DNA of 64,000 nucleotides from Mercurialis annua (lineage: Eukaryota; Streptophyta; Magnoliopsida; Malpighiales; Euphorbiaceae), in the NCBI RefSeq assembly GCF_937616625.2, contig NC_065572.1, positions 56,345,653 to 56,409,652 on the forward strand, in the 5' to 3' direction. The notes beneath the pieces were generated by a model. It searched no databases. It was not told the DNA's origin and was given only the letters and a program-made list of their open reading frames with translations. Below, piece after piece: positions 34,009 to 46,004 of the stretch. The translations under genes were made by a program, and so were the position numbers. Positions within the stretch are counted from its first letter, which is position 1. Every line of letters begins with the position of its first letter.

Positions 34009-34065
34009 TCTGCACTATAGAGCAGAATCACTATAATATTTTTTGGTTTTTTAATTTAATATAAA
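34009..34065. repeat. Repeat X, copy D, tail
   Basis: TCTGCACTATAGAGC and what follows match 52735-52785 of copy E. The LTR element at 34066 interrupts it. Confidence 0.75.
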
Positions 34066-35611
34066 TGTAATATTCCGTATTTTTCTTTTTATTACTATTA
34101 AATTATTTCAAATTTTTATTTTTATTTTTGCATTCCGTCATATTTTAGGTAATTTATTATTATTTTTACTAAATTAAATATGTTAAGTATTTATTTTGTT
34201 TATTTAAAAAAGAGAGCCATGCATGCACTTACTTCTTTCCACGTAAATGATCGGCCCATTAGATTATGCATTTGGCCAAAAACCCATTAAAATTTGTGTT
34301 TCAATACTAAGGCAAGAAATTGAAAATTTGGTAATAGTATTCGTTTTATGTATTCAACCCTATTATGTTTTCTTTCGTTCTTTTTGTGCAAACCCTATTT
34401 TTCTATTCTGAAACCCTAGCCGCTGTGCACCCTAAACTTCTCTGAGACATAACCTTCATTATTCCATTCATTCGTTTCAATCCGGTAAGATTCTCATCAC
34501 TTTTCTCGCTAATTCGTTCGATATCGCTTTTGCCGTTTCTAACTCAAATCTCCATCGTTTAGCATCAAACCAAAGCGGAATTTGTTGGTTATATCTATAT
34601 TCTTCATTATATATCACCCCTACGTTTTGAAATTTGTTATACGGTACGTTAATCTGTCCGTTTAAGCGCCGTTACAATTCACCGTTTTGAAAATTATGGT
34701 TGTGTTCTCCTTGTTCTTGTTGTTGTCGTTTCTTATTACTTATTTGTTGCCAAATTTTCTTATATTATGGGCATGAATCTTGTTGGGTTAGACCTTAATC
34801 TCATTGTGGTTGTCTTGGCATGATTGTTATGTCAGGCTCACCGTTTGTTCACGCGGTAATTGCCGTGAGTTTCATCTTCTGCAAATGGACGTTGCTGCTA
34901 CTTGAACTTATTAGTTTATTTCATTCGGCAGAGATGAAGATTGGCGGTAGTGGCCAATTTCAAAATTCTATGGGCTATGTCAATTTCTTTGTTTGATATT
35001 GTATTGGGTTTAGTATGCATGCATGAAGATGTCTTTTGTCCACTGTTTATTGGTTAGGGAAATTGATTTCATGGATTGTATTATTTGGTTTACTGTAATA
35101 TTAATTGGTGTTATTTGGGTTATAAATTTTGGTTTCATAATTCTTATTAGTTGGTTTCTTTCTTTCTTGTTTATTAAAGAGTATTAATTTTTATATCAAT
35201 TTTGAAGTCGGATCTTCGATTACCGTTTTGATTTCTAAATTATTTATTGGTAATATTATTTAAATTCTGAAAATAATATTAGATTCGATTCTAATTGAAA
35301 TTATTTTGAATATTATTATTTTGAAAACGATATTTATTTTTAATCTTTTAATCGGATAATTACTCGGGTAATTATCGTTTTGAGAACTTTGGCCCGATGT
35401 GCCAAATTGACTAATTTATAAATTTGACTTTTTCAGCTCTCTAATCAAAAACGGGTTTCTATTAATGTCATTTGGAATGAAGGTTGGCGATGGAGACGAA
35501 GATTAAGAAGGTGTGAATTGATTCTGTTTCGTGATTTACAAACTGCTTTCAATTTAATAATCCCTCGCGTTGATTGAATGGATATCGTGACTTGGAATGA
35601 TAAAACCTGAA

Positions 35612-36821
35612 ATTAGTCTTTGTCCTCCTTTTGTAAATTATTATCCAAGTTTTCATGTGGGAATAGGGATAATATTGCTAGTCCAGATAGGGGAAGGGAT
35701 CAACTGAGAGGGCTGGCGAGGACTGTTAGTGGCAACGGTTTCAGAGGTGTGGTTGTGGGAGCTGTTTCTGATTTGGTGAAAGCAGTTATTGGAGCTGAAT
35801 TGGGTTTTGCTGATGGTTCGGTGGGAGTGGCAGCCGCTGCTGTTTTAATTGTTTCTTCAACAGCAGATCAGGTTTCTGCAGCAGTAGTGAGTTCAGCAGC
35901 AGCAGGTCTGATTTCTTCAACAACAGGTCCGGTTGTTTCTGCAATAGTTCTGATTTCAGCAGTAGGTCCGGTCAGACTTGAGAGGAATTCTGATATGTTA
36001 GAGGAGAGCTCGGATTTACCGAAAGTTGAGGAAGTGGTTGTTAACAGTAACAGCGACGTTAATGAGGACGTGCATGGGAATGAAGTCATAACTGCAGTGG
36101 TCATGCAAGGTGTGGATTGTTTGCATCTTTCAACAACTGAAACAAGTATTTCAGATAGGGATAACAATAATTTTCTTCGAGTTTGGCGATCTCTAGCTCC
36201 TCCCCGTGTTAAGTTCTTCATGTGGTTAACCGTCCATTATAGAGTCCCCTCATTAGCTTTTCTTGCTTATCGCTCTATTACATCTCTGGATAGTTCTCTT
36301 TGTTCATTATGTGGTGAATTGGAAATGCAAGATCATATCTTCATCCACTGTATTTTTGCTAGGAATATTTGGACAAACATTCTCCAGAAGATTGAGGTAT
36401 CATGGTGACTTCCGTATTATTTTTCTGATTTCATGTTACAATGGTTTCAAATTGTTGCTAAGGGGCCGTACTCGAGACTTTGGAGACTTCTTTGGTTTAT
36501 ATTGGTATGGGAAATATGGAAGAGCATAAATGAAAGGGTTTTTCAGAATGTGGAGAAGAATTTTGAGTTTGTTATTTTTAAAAGTTTTTCTTATTCGGTG
36601 TTTCTGTTTAAAGTCTGTAATAAGGAGTTTGCTTATTCGGGATTAGATTTATTCCAAAATCCCGCTTGTATCTTTTTTCAGGATTGAGTTGTTTTCTGCC
36701 TTCTCCCGGAGTCGTAGCATCTAGTGTGCCGTCTTGAACGTGCCACTTCATGTGCAAAAGCTTTGAGTTTAGGTTTTGCCTCTTTTGAGGCTTTTAATAT
36801 ACATACTATTCATAAAAAAAA
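35612..36821 (+). mobile_element. LINE deletion derivative inside the LTR
   Basis: A poly(A) stretch (36814-36821) follows a 3' region rich in T (TTTTGAGGCTTTTAATA). The coding part joins an N-terminal segment directly to the C-terminal zinc-binding domain of LINE ORF2, with no endonuclease or reverse transcriptase. The 5' limit is uncertain. TTATAAAT near 35418 and after the tail at 36824 is a possible but weak target duplication, which would move the start to about 35430. Confidence 0.7.
35620..36408 (+). pseudogene. LINE-derived ORF: Ala/Ser/Val-rich segment fused to zf-RVT
   Basis: An open frame of 262 codons. It opens at TTG rather than ATG, and the first in-frame ATG is about residue 126. 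Residues 1-50 are basic and unremarkable, 50-125 are very rich in Ala, Val and Ser with repeated S-S-T-x-x-V units, and 126-185 are acidic. From about 186 the zinc-binding RT-associated domain appears: V-W-R-S-L-A-P-P-R-V-K-F-F-M-W-L, then C-S-L-C-G and H-I-F-I-H-C with F-A-R-N-I-W. Downstream, in other frames, is the usual W-E-I-W-K...N-E-R-V-F segment near 36500. The endonuclease and RT that should lie between are deleted, yet the frame remains open. Confidence 0.7.
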
Positions 36822-38169
36822 GCTTATAAATATTTTCTTAACTTATTTTAGTTAAGTAATTTTTGTCGGTAACTTGTGGTTACTTGAGTTTAAAGCTATT
36901 AGGTTCCGTTTTAAATTTTTATTATTATTTTATCAAGATTGTTTTATAATTATAAACTATGGTTTATAATTTGATTAAATATGTGGGTTGGGTTAGACTT
37001 GGGTCGCCCGACATGTGAGGCTAGCTTGGTAGTTATTAGTAACTCGGCTAACCCACAATTTGGAATATAAATTAATTTATTATTTAATATCCATTTAAAT
37101 AATATTTTTCTACATGAACTTTAAAGCGGGAACTCAATAGACGTGTTTGTTCATGGCATTATTATTGTTTGAGTATTGTGTTACTTTGACTTGGCTTTAC
37201 ATTGATTTGTCATTTGTGTTAGTCATACGTGGTGTCTAGTACTCTCTAGAGATAGGGTATGTTTTTAATTATTATTTTATTCCTTGTCTAGACCCGTCGA
37301 TTGTTCGTACTTCAGAGACGAACCAGAGTTAGGTTCCTTGTCAAGATCACGTGGATTAGCAAACAGTGAGTTTATATCGCTATTTACCGTTTTATTATGT
37401 AAATTGTATTTTTCATATACATATATATTGTATAAACAGTTTTCGAACTATTTTCGGCATTATGGATCTGAATTGGAACGGGCTACTCGATAGGCATCAT
37501 CGAGACTGTGCGCACCGGTATATGATCATATGGTATTGAGGTAGGTTCGAGATACATCTCGCCTTAGTGAAGGCGCCGGTGGAAGATGCGTCTCCTGGGA
37601 CTCACATGTTTATTTGAGTGAGAGTCGGGGATCGGTTATGGAGATACGTCTCACCGACACGACAACGGGATTTAGATATTTGTGATTTAGGGTTTCAATG
37701 CTTATCCATAATGATAAATGCTTTATAAATATTTTTAAAGGTCTTTAAAGGTTTTCACTTAATAAATGTAAATAGTTGTATGAACTCATATCAGTATATC
37801 TGACCCCGTTGTTTTCCCAATTTTTTTCCAGGGTTATGATTATGAGCGAGTCAGCTAGTCTCCGAATCCTTATTCCTTGGAGGTTTTACTTATTTTTAAA
37901 TATGCTATTAAACTGATTTTATTCTTAGACCGCAGTAGTAATTAGAAGTCTTACTTGTCTAATACTTGTAATTAGATTTATTCTATTGGGTTATATGTTG
38001 TTTATATAAACTGCTAGACTAAGTTGGAGTCTCGGTTGCCCCCGAGCAGTGGTTTTCTTGCAGGTTTATATGTTGAGTGGTTGTCCGCAAGGCTTGCTAC
38101 GGGTTTTGGTACAACAATACCCATACCCTAGCGCCGATCGCGATTCATGTAAATACGTCGTGACAAACT

Positions 38170-38181
38170 TGGTATCAAACC
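38170..38181 (+). other. Degenerate primer binding site
   Basis: TGGTATCAAACC lies 4 bp after the LTR end. It matches the initiator-Met site of the element at 6313 (TGGTATCAGAGC) at 9 of 12 positions, counted by eye. Confidence 0.75.
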
Positions 38182-39898
38182 ATGACCATTTGCATGCTAT
38201 GTGTTTACTCTGTTAAGTTGTTATTGAGTCATAGGTACTACTGCGGAATTAGAATTCATGTATTGTGTCACGACCCAAATTCATGGATCGCGACCGGCGC
38301 TAGGGAATGGGAGTGTTGCTCCGAAACCCATAGCAAGCCTAAAAACCTTTATAAATTTTTTGTGTTTTAAAACATAAAAAGGTTTGCAACCTCGTTGCGG
38401 AAACACTTTAACACCTTCATTAAAAATGCGATCGCAATTCAAGATCATATATCACATATGATCTGTTTTCAGAAAATATCGTTAAAACCTTTCTCTCGTT
38501 TAACGTAAACACATTTCTGAAAACTGGGTCTTAAGACCCTGATTGTATTTAAAGAAACTAGAGCGCAAACATCAATCTCAGTTGACGCACCTACTCTGTT
38601 TCCAATACAATCCTAAAATGCTAAACACATGAAACCAGTGTATCACTCAAACAACTGGTCCTAGCATTTTAGAAAACACGCAGCTTTTCAATCATATACA
38701 TATACAGTAGTTCAAATCAGAGTATATCAAGATAAGTTTGAACTGCTGTACATAAAAAGACAGACTTCCCAGTACCCGACTACTTGCAGCTCTAGAGGTA
38801 TGGTTGACATTGACTTCCGGAATTATTGTGGAAGTTTGACCTCGTACTTGATAACCTGAAAGGTGAACATTGGGGAGGGTCAGAAATATAAATATTTCTG
38901 AGTGAGTCTACAATTTACAGTTGAATATTCAAATCGCAAATACATAAAATATTTGTATATGTAAAATATTACCAATTAGTCGATCCAGATGAAACCCTAC
39001 AAGGTAGACTATTGTATGGGTCTCAACCTACACAACATGGACCTTAGACCGTGAACTGAATCACTGCCGTCTAAGTCTGGTGTATGGACCGTAACCGTGA
39101 AACTGCCATCACAGTATTGCATGTGACCGTAACCGTTACTGCCGTCTCAGACTGTTAAGTCAGGATCGCTAGCACTTCCAACGCCCAATGACATTAACTG
39201 ACCTCTATGTCAGACACAGTCTCGTATCTATCGTAATACTGGTGATCACACAGTCCTATTGAAAACCAATAGGAAGTTTGTTCCAATGGATCTTTCATGG
39301 TTAATTATACTAGTGCGATTTGTTATTTAAAAACAATATAAATATAAATATTCAAAAGTAAAAATCACAAAGTAAAACTCACAGAACCGATGCCCCCATT
39401 TTAAAAACGTAATCTCCCATCAAGCTCGTCAGTCAAACACGTTGGTGTTTGGCTCGCTAGATCGACCACTTGTCGGATCTAATTAAAATTCAAATGTCAA
39501 AACACATTAGACATTGATTTTTAACTCTAGTCCTATCGTATAAACGATAGACTCAAATACCATTTCTGTTTATAGACGACTCTACAAACAACGCTTATAA
39601 ACTAATCTCAATATTGAACTTCTCGTTCAGTATATAATGCCACTCTTGGTATGGACTTATAGTCATTTAACATTAATCCACTTGATTAATGTATGGCTTT
39701 ACTAAGACATCATATTGTTTTAATAAACCAACTATTCTCAAACGTCTAGGTTCTTTTAAACCTTTTAAACTTTTTAGTTCATATTCTGAACTTCAATCGA
39801 ATTACAATTGATTTCACGACTTGAAACTGTCTGAATTTGAGTTTTAGTGTCGTGTGTGTGCACCCCCGAAGAAGCCCTACTGTTTCATATCGGAAGCA

Positions 39899-40023
39899 CT
39901 GCACGTTCGTGCAGCGATAGGCTTCACGTTCGTGTATCTTGCTTGCACGTTCGTGCAGCAAGATACACGTTCGTGTATCTCGCTGCACGTTCGTGCAGCA
40001 TCCTGGCTGCACGACATGCAGCT
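39899..40023 (-). repeat. Hairpin array of the solo LTR (CACGTTCGTG core)
   Basis: Units include CTGCACGTTCGTGCAG (39899-39914 and 39983-39998), a TTGCACGTTCGTGCAG unit near 39943-39958, GATACACGTTCGTGTATC (39962-39979) and GCTGCACGACATGCAGC (40007-40023). The core is the complement of that in the array at 7585, but the outer arms differ and remain paired. Confidence 0.85.
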
Positions 40024-40885
40024 CGGGGACGATCCCCGACTGTATTCCGACGTGCTAACTCCCTTTTCTCGCCCCTAACACTTAAACACAGTCCAAAACA
40101 TCCAATTCAATTCTATAATTAAAACGTTGAATCGATACGCACACGATCGATTCAATACGTTTACCATTTAATATCGAATATATAATAATTATATATCGAA
40201 ATAAACTTCGTATACGAGATTAATACCTCGATTACTTGAATAATCGTCGAAGAAACGGAGTCGGAATCGCGAAATGGATCGCGCCGCGGCGGAACCGTCG
40301 CACCTCGCCTCTGCTTGCTATTCCTAAGCTAGCAAGCACCTCCATTTAAGAAACAGAGGTGACTTAGGTGTCCCCCCCACTCTATTTATAGGCAAATTAT
40401 ATGGCTAAAGTACCATTTGGTACTAGCTCAATCACGCACTTTAACTCTGATTTTAATTAGTCGTCCGTAGTCCAAACGGAGATTAATTCCAAATTCCGTC
40501 AAACTTTACCCAAAAATCCAATAAAATATAAAACGAATAAAAATATAATTTTTATTCGCATTCGACTTATATTTTATTTTTAATAAATCCCGGAAGATTT
40601 ATTAGGTCCAAATCAGTCCTGCTTAATAAAAATTACTATGTCCAAATTCCATAAAAATTTGACGGTAGCTTCGTCAAATTATTTCGCGAATATTAACACT
40701 AAAATTATTCGCTCGGGACTTATAAATTATTTTATTTTAATTTGGACTAATTAATTATATTTAATTCTTTAATAACTGAAAACTAATTGAAGTAAAAACT
40801 TAGGGACCAAAAGGAACATTTTTGCTTTACTTGCCGCCCAAATCAACCGCCTCTCCTTTTCTATTTTCTTTTTCTTTTTCTTTTA

Positions 40886-40941
<56 letters not shown>

Positions 40942-40944
40942 TTA

Positions 40945-41313
40945 GGGTTAATTCCTAAAAGAATCACGAACTTTACACGAAGTTTTATTTTAATCATAAC
41001 CTTTAAAAGTTTCCATTTAAAGGCACGAACTTTCATTTTGTTTCAAATCTATCATTTCAATGTATTTTTATTGACTAAATTCTTCAATAAACCATTAATG
41101 AAATACCCAAATTATAAATCGACATTAAATTTTATTATCTTTTAGTTAGAGAATATAGGATTAGGAATTTTTGGTTCGATAAAATACACCGGATTTTACT
41201 TTGGCGATAGATTTGAAACAAAATGAAAGTTCGTGCCTTTAAATGACAACTTTTAAAGTTCATGATTAAAATGAAACTTCGTGTAAAGTTCGTGATTTTT
41301 TAGGAATTAACCC
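40945..41313. mobile_element. MITE family F2 inside the solo LTR
   Basis: 369 bp, beginning GGGTTAATTCCTAAAAGAAT and ending AGGAATTAACCC, with a perfect 9-bp duplication ATATATTTA at 40936-40944 and 41314-41322. The related LTRs at 6313 and 13992 lack it at the matching place. Confidence 0.93.
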
Positions 41314-41820
41314 ATATATTTATATATATCTTAACGTATATTCGTCCATAACTCGTCGAGCTTTCCGAGTTTCGACATTTTAATTTCGGGGTTTTGTCCG
41401 AAATCTTAAACTCTCCATTTAGAGTGGTACATTGATATATTAATTATCAATATATCAATTTATACGACGCCAAAGAGTATTCTCAAATTTATTACTCACG
41501 TTTACACTCGTTTATTAAAATTTAAATTCCCGATTTAAAATTTAAACTCATATTATTACGATATTCTTTTATGGATACGTATAAATTAAATTTACGTTTA
41601 AATTGAATTTACGTATTCTGAATTTATTAAATCACTTCCCGTGATTTAATTTAAAAAGTTTAAATAGTCAAACCTTATTATTACCATTTGGCTATTAAAC
41701 TTAGTTTTTCCGAATATTTTTCTTAATATTCGAAACCTTAAAATATTATTTTTAATATTTTGATTACTCCAATTCGAGCTCGTGGCATATTCTAATTACT
41801 TAAAATTACGGGGTATTACA

Positions 41821-44430
41821 TATTATCTTTTGAAACGTCATCTTTTAATTTCAAACTTTCTGCCTACACTGATAGGAATGTGTCAAGTAAGTCATTTTTA
41901 TGCCTTGATTTGATGCTAATATTTTTGCTGTTGATGTCGTTTCACTTATATGATTTTAAATTGCTTTTGATTTCTTGGAGAATCTTATATTGATAAATTT
42001 ACGTAAGTCATGCTTGGGTATGATATTATTTGCCTTATCTTGATGATGTAGCGTTTCAACATGGTGATAAATTTTGGTTGTTATACCTTTAATGATTGTT
42101 GTTGACGTTGGTTATTGGTGAGTACTTTAATTTTGGCCGAGAGCTAAAATTAAAAAAAAATGTTTTGTCATTGTTTTGGGTTTAAATGATATTTGACCAT
42201 AAATCTTTTAACATGTTTTATAGTCTTACGTTGTGGGCCACATATTGGTTTTATATCGTTTTTGACAAAATTATTATTTGGCCTGACTAATGTTTTGACG
42301 CAAAACATCAAATGGGTGGTCTGGACATGACACCATAAAATATAATTTTCAGTACCTTGCCAATGAAATGAAATTCTTGTATTTCAAATTTTTACATTTG
42401 ACTGATGATTGCAAAAGGGTTATTCTTTTGAAATAAAATGAATTTCTCGTATTTTAAAAAAAAAATTAAACTGTTACGTCTAGTTTGGTGTTTTCAAAAT
42501 AATTATTTTAAGATAAAATTATTTTTAAAGGCGATACCGGTTTGACAATTTAATATTACTTTTATAATATTACTATATTTTGGTTTGTTAATACTTTGGC
42601 GTTGTTAGTCTTGTGCTCGATTTGCTAGTTTGACCGAAGCTTGTGTTTTTGAAAAGGGTTGTTAAAGAATAGTTATTTTCTCATTTGGGTGATGAGTTTG
42701 ATTTTGTTATTTGGGTGACGTCGAGCTTCTTATTTTGAAAGGATTGGAATTTCTTTTAAAAATGTGTTTTTCTGAATTTGAAAATATGTTGTATACGTTT
42801 TACAAATCGTTATTGCGGGTTTGACTTGGGTCTCCCAAATTTGGAGTTGAGTTTGGAAGTTGTAATCACTCGGCTAACTTGATGATTTTAAATTGAGGCG
42901 TTTGGGAACAAATTTTTCACTATTGTTTTGTAAATAGGTTTTCCGGAAAATTATTTTTTTTTTCTAAAAAAAAAATTGTGGGGCTCGACATGAACTTGAA
43001 ATCTATTGTGTAAATTTTATCTTTCGAAATGGGTTTTGATAAGTATTTTTGGTCAATATTTTTATTTATTTTGATCTGATTTGACGTTTTGAGCATGTTA
43101 TTATATGATATAATATTGTTATCATATTTAGTTGCTTGAGTTTTATTTGTCATGTCAGTGGAAACATGATGATCAAATAAGATGTTACATGTTCAATTCG
43201 TTTGGTATTATTTTGTTTTATTGTAAGATGCTTGGGTGGTTTTTGGTCGTGTGAAAATTCATGACCTATGTTACTGTGTTATTATTTATATCTCTCAAGT
43301 TTGATTAAGTTATGCCATATCAGTTATTTTCCTCGTTGACCTTATTATATGGAGTATCACGTGAGGGTATTTCTCGCTAGTTTTTCTTGGCTTAACTTTG
43401 GCGTTGGTGTCGATGTGCGATTCGAACCTTTGTTTTTAACCCTGCGTTTAGTTTAGATGATATAGTTGGTTTAGCCGGATCGAAAGTTTAAACTCTGGAA
43501 TCGAGGTGATTAATTTTTGTATCAAGGAATTCGAGGAGTGATTTTTAAGAGCTGTAAGTAGATTCGAATTACAAATCTATCCTTGTCAGAGGAAGATGAT
43601 TTGAGTTATATTACTCAGCCCCGGTGGAATAATTCTACTCGTGAGCATTTGCCTCGTACGTAGAGAATTTCGAGCGTTATGCGTTTCTAGGTCGGGCTCA
43701 TTTGTGATAAATTGGAGTATCGAAATTTTTGGATGTTGGCATTCTAGAAATAGATATGAAATCTCTGAATCGAGGTTGACCAGTGTAATAATACACTAAA
43801 GTTTACATCAGGGAGATCAGTGAAATACCAAAACTGATGGTGGGGCTTTGAGGGCGGTCGTGTTGCATTGCTTTCTATGGAGAATTTTTCAATTTGATTT
43901 GAGGTGGATTTCATTGATAGGTAAGTTTTAGTTTTGTTGTTGAATTGGGTTATTTCGTTAATGACAATTCAATTTGGTGGACTAGGATAATGGAGATGGG
44001 TGAATATGTCAAGATGGACGAGTGCACGTCTCACAGGGTGTAATGTCTAAAAAATGTTTTGAAGGAAAATTGATTTCAAATGTTAACTTGTTAAGGTAAT
44101 TGAAATGTTTTTATCACGTAATTGTGCCCACACATGTCATGAACATACATTTAAAATGCCACGAATAGGAAACTGCATTGAGCATTGAGTATGATCACTA
44201 ATTAAAAGAAAAATAAATTAATACATGCATTTAGTACATTCATCACGACATTAAATAATTAGGGTTGAATGTAAATTTTTTGGGGATGAATAAATTTTAT
44301 CAGTAAAGTTTTTCAAAAAAAAAATTTGTTATAAACTCGCGAGTTACATTGTGAAAAAGAATTTCATAATGATCTCTTACAGATTTTATAGCAGTTTCTT
44401 AATTATTGTATAATGAGTCAGGATGTTTTT
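41821..44430 (+). other. Interior of the second non-coding element
   Basis: T-rich on the plus strand, with no recognised domain and ORFs below 80 codons. The motif GTGTCAAGTAAGTC near 41879 matches one close to the primer site of the element at 6313 (9367-9380). The right boundary with X copy E is uncertain (somewhere from 44060 to 44440). Confidence 0.5.
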
Positions 44431-44439
44431 AATGAAGTA

Positions 44440-44690
44440 ATTTTATAAATATGACCCATAAAAAAATCTCGTCGGCGCGTCACAAAAGAAGCAAAAACAT
44501 GGAGATTTTCATAATAAAAACAGAACATCCAATACTTTTGAACATCATATATAATACGTAAAACTCCTTGTCGCCATAACAGAGTATTATATATCATCAA
44601 ACTCCACCTCAATGAACTCAACAAAAATAGAGCCAATATCTCAAATAGTAATACATTAAGTTGATTAGGTGCATCTAAAACACCGAGAAA
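44440..44690. repeat. Repeat X, copy E, left part
   Basis: Matches 30357-30560 of copy D. It is cut at 44695 by a solo LTR and resumes at 48165 with GAGAGACATTC, which in copy D is continuous. Confidence 0.75.
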
Positions 44691-45852
44691 AAAAATGTAA
44701 TACCCCGTTTTTTTGGTAAAAGTATTTATTAGATTAATTATATTATTTTAGCCAATTAGAACTAAAGATAAGGGAATTTCCGTAAATAAGACGGAAAATA
44801 GAATTTTGTCGAGAGATTAAATTTAATAAAAATTGATTATGCTATTAGATTAAATTAATCGGAATTAAAATTTATCTCATATTTTGATATTGAGATAAGC
44901 TTGTTGGGATTTAATAGGAAATTTGGAAAAATTTCCATTAAATAAAATAAATGATTTTAAGATGGATATTTAAATAATATCCGTATATGTTATTATTTGG
45001 ATTATTTTAAGACAATCCATAAATATTTGAAATATTATTTTTAGATACGGATTTAAGCGCGATAAATAAATTATACGGCTAAATAATAAATTTAAGGAAA
45101 AAGGCGATATTAATATTTTGGATTAAGAAAAGTAGTCCGTATAATTTATAATCGATAAAAGTTTGGATTTGGCCCGAGAATTTATCGACGTGCTTAATTA
45201 ATAAATTAATGAATAAATAAATTAATAGGAATTCTAAATAATCAAAATAAATGGTGTAGAGCCAAATTATGATAGGCCTAATTAACACTATAATCTACAA
45301 GTCCAAATAAATAATGAAATAAAATAAAAAGCCAAGCCCAACCCAATTTCCCTTTAATTGATAATTAAAAATAACAAAGAGCAACACATTTCTTTAGCCA
45401 AAAAATCCAAAGAAATTTCCAGAGAAAGAAAAAGGAAAAAACCTCATCTCTTCTTCTTCCCCAAGAAGGAATATTTTCCTACACCATCCATTAAAGCTTA
45501 AGGTTTGGGAATTCAAGCTTCTTTTATTCATTATCTACCTCTAGCAACAATAAAATAAGGTTAGTAGTTTCAATTTATTAAGTTATTATGTTAAGTTGAA
45601 GATGTTAGGGTTTATGGAGTTAGTAGAGATTAATTGAATTGAAATTTAATCTGCTGTTAGAGTACTTAATTATGAATAACAACACTAAATTAGAAGGAAT
45701 TAATGAAATTCATGTGAATTGTGTCAAATTGGTTTAAAATTAATGATTTTATATATTGCTGGAAATTTTTAATTGTTGCTAAATTATAATTTTTGAAAAA
45801 CCCGGAGTTGTAGTCGGGCTAGGAGCGGAGAGTGGAGGCCGGAAAGAAGACT

Positions 45853-46004
45853 GGTCAGGCCATTTGGCCTGACCGGACTGCTCAAGTTGAGCAGACTACG
45901 GTCTGCTCAACCAGAGCAGACTATGGTCTGCTCTGCTGAGCAGACCCGTGTCTGCTCAGCCATGATCATACCAGCTGGTCTGCTCACTGGGCAGACCAGC
46001 TGGT
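45853..46004 (+). repeat. Array of six strong hairpins (GAGCAGAC...GTCTGCTC)
   Basis: Stems: 45853-45874 (GGTCAGGCC / GGCCTGACC), 45878-45894 (CTGCTCAA / TTGAGCAG), 45888-45909 (TGAGCAGAC / GTCTGCTCA), 45913-45934 (AGAGCAGAC / GTCTGCTCT), 45935-45960 (11-bp arms, loop CCGT) and 45970-46004 (14-bp perfect arms). The second and third overlap and would be alternatives. Confidence 0.9.

Larger units (their letters stand above)
34066..38165 (+). repeat. 5' LTR of the second non-coding element, with LINE insertion
   Basis: It begins TGTAATATTCCGTATTTTT and ends CGTCGTGACA, with the shared terminal block at about 38090-38165. It is 4.1 kb long, of which about 1.2 kb is the LINE derivative ending at 36821. 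A weak repeat of GAGATACATCTC / GAAGATGCGTCTC / GAGATACGTCTC units lies at 37549-37650. Confidence 0.82.
38266..41820 (-). repeat. Solo LTR of the LARD-like family (minus strand)
   Basis: It starts TGTCACGACCC at 38266 and ends GGGGTATTACA at 41820, so on the minus strand it is TGTAATACCCC...GGGTCGTGACA. Order and sequence follow the LTR at 6313 (hairpin array, second array, terminal block) with moderate divergence. A MITE at 40945-41313 lies inside it. Flanks are TATTG (38261-38265) and TATTA (41821-41825), a 4/5 match. No interior is attached, which suggests LTR-LTR recombination. It interrupts the second element 100 bp after its 5' LTR. Confidence 0.9.
34066..44430 (+). mobile_element. Second non-coding LTR element, incomplete (5' LTR and interior)
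   Basis: The 5' LTR is 34066-38165, followed by a primer site and an interior that runs to roughly 44430, minus the solo LTR inserted at 38266-41820. No 3' LTR was found in the window, so the right end is lost or unrecognised. The interior has no ORF above about 80 codons and no retroviral motifs. The start of the interior resembles that of the element at 6313, so both are probably non-autonomous relatives. Confidence 0.75.

Noticed and set aside
40888..40940. Interrupted TA tract as a meaningful element border
   Set aside because: Simple-sequence expansion within the solo LTR; the nearby MITE has its own clear borders.
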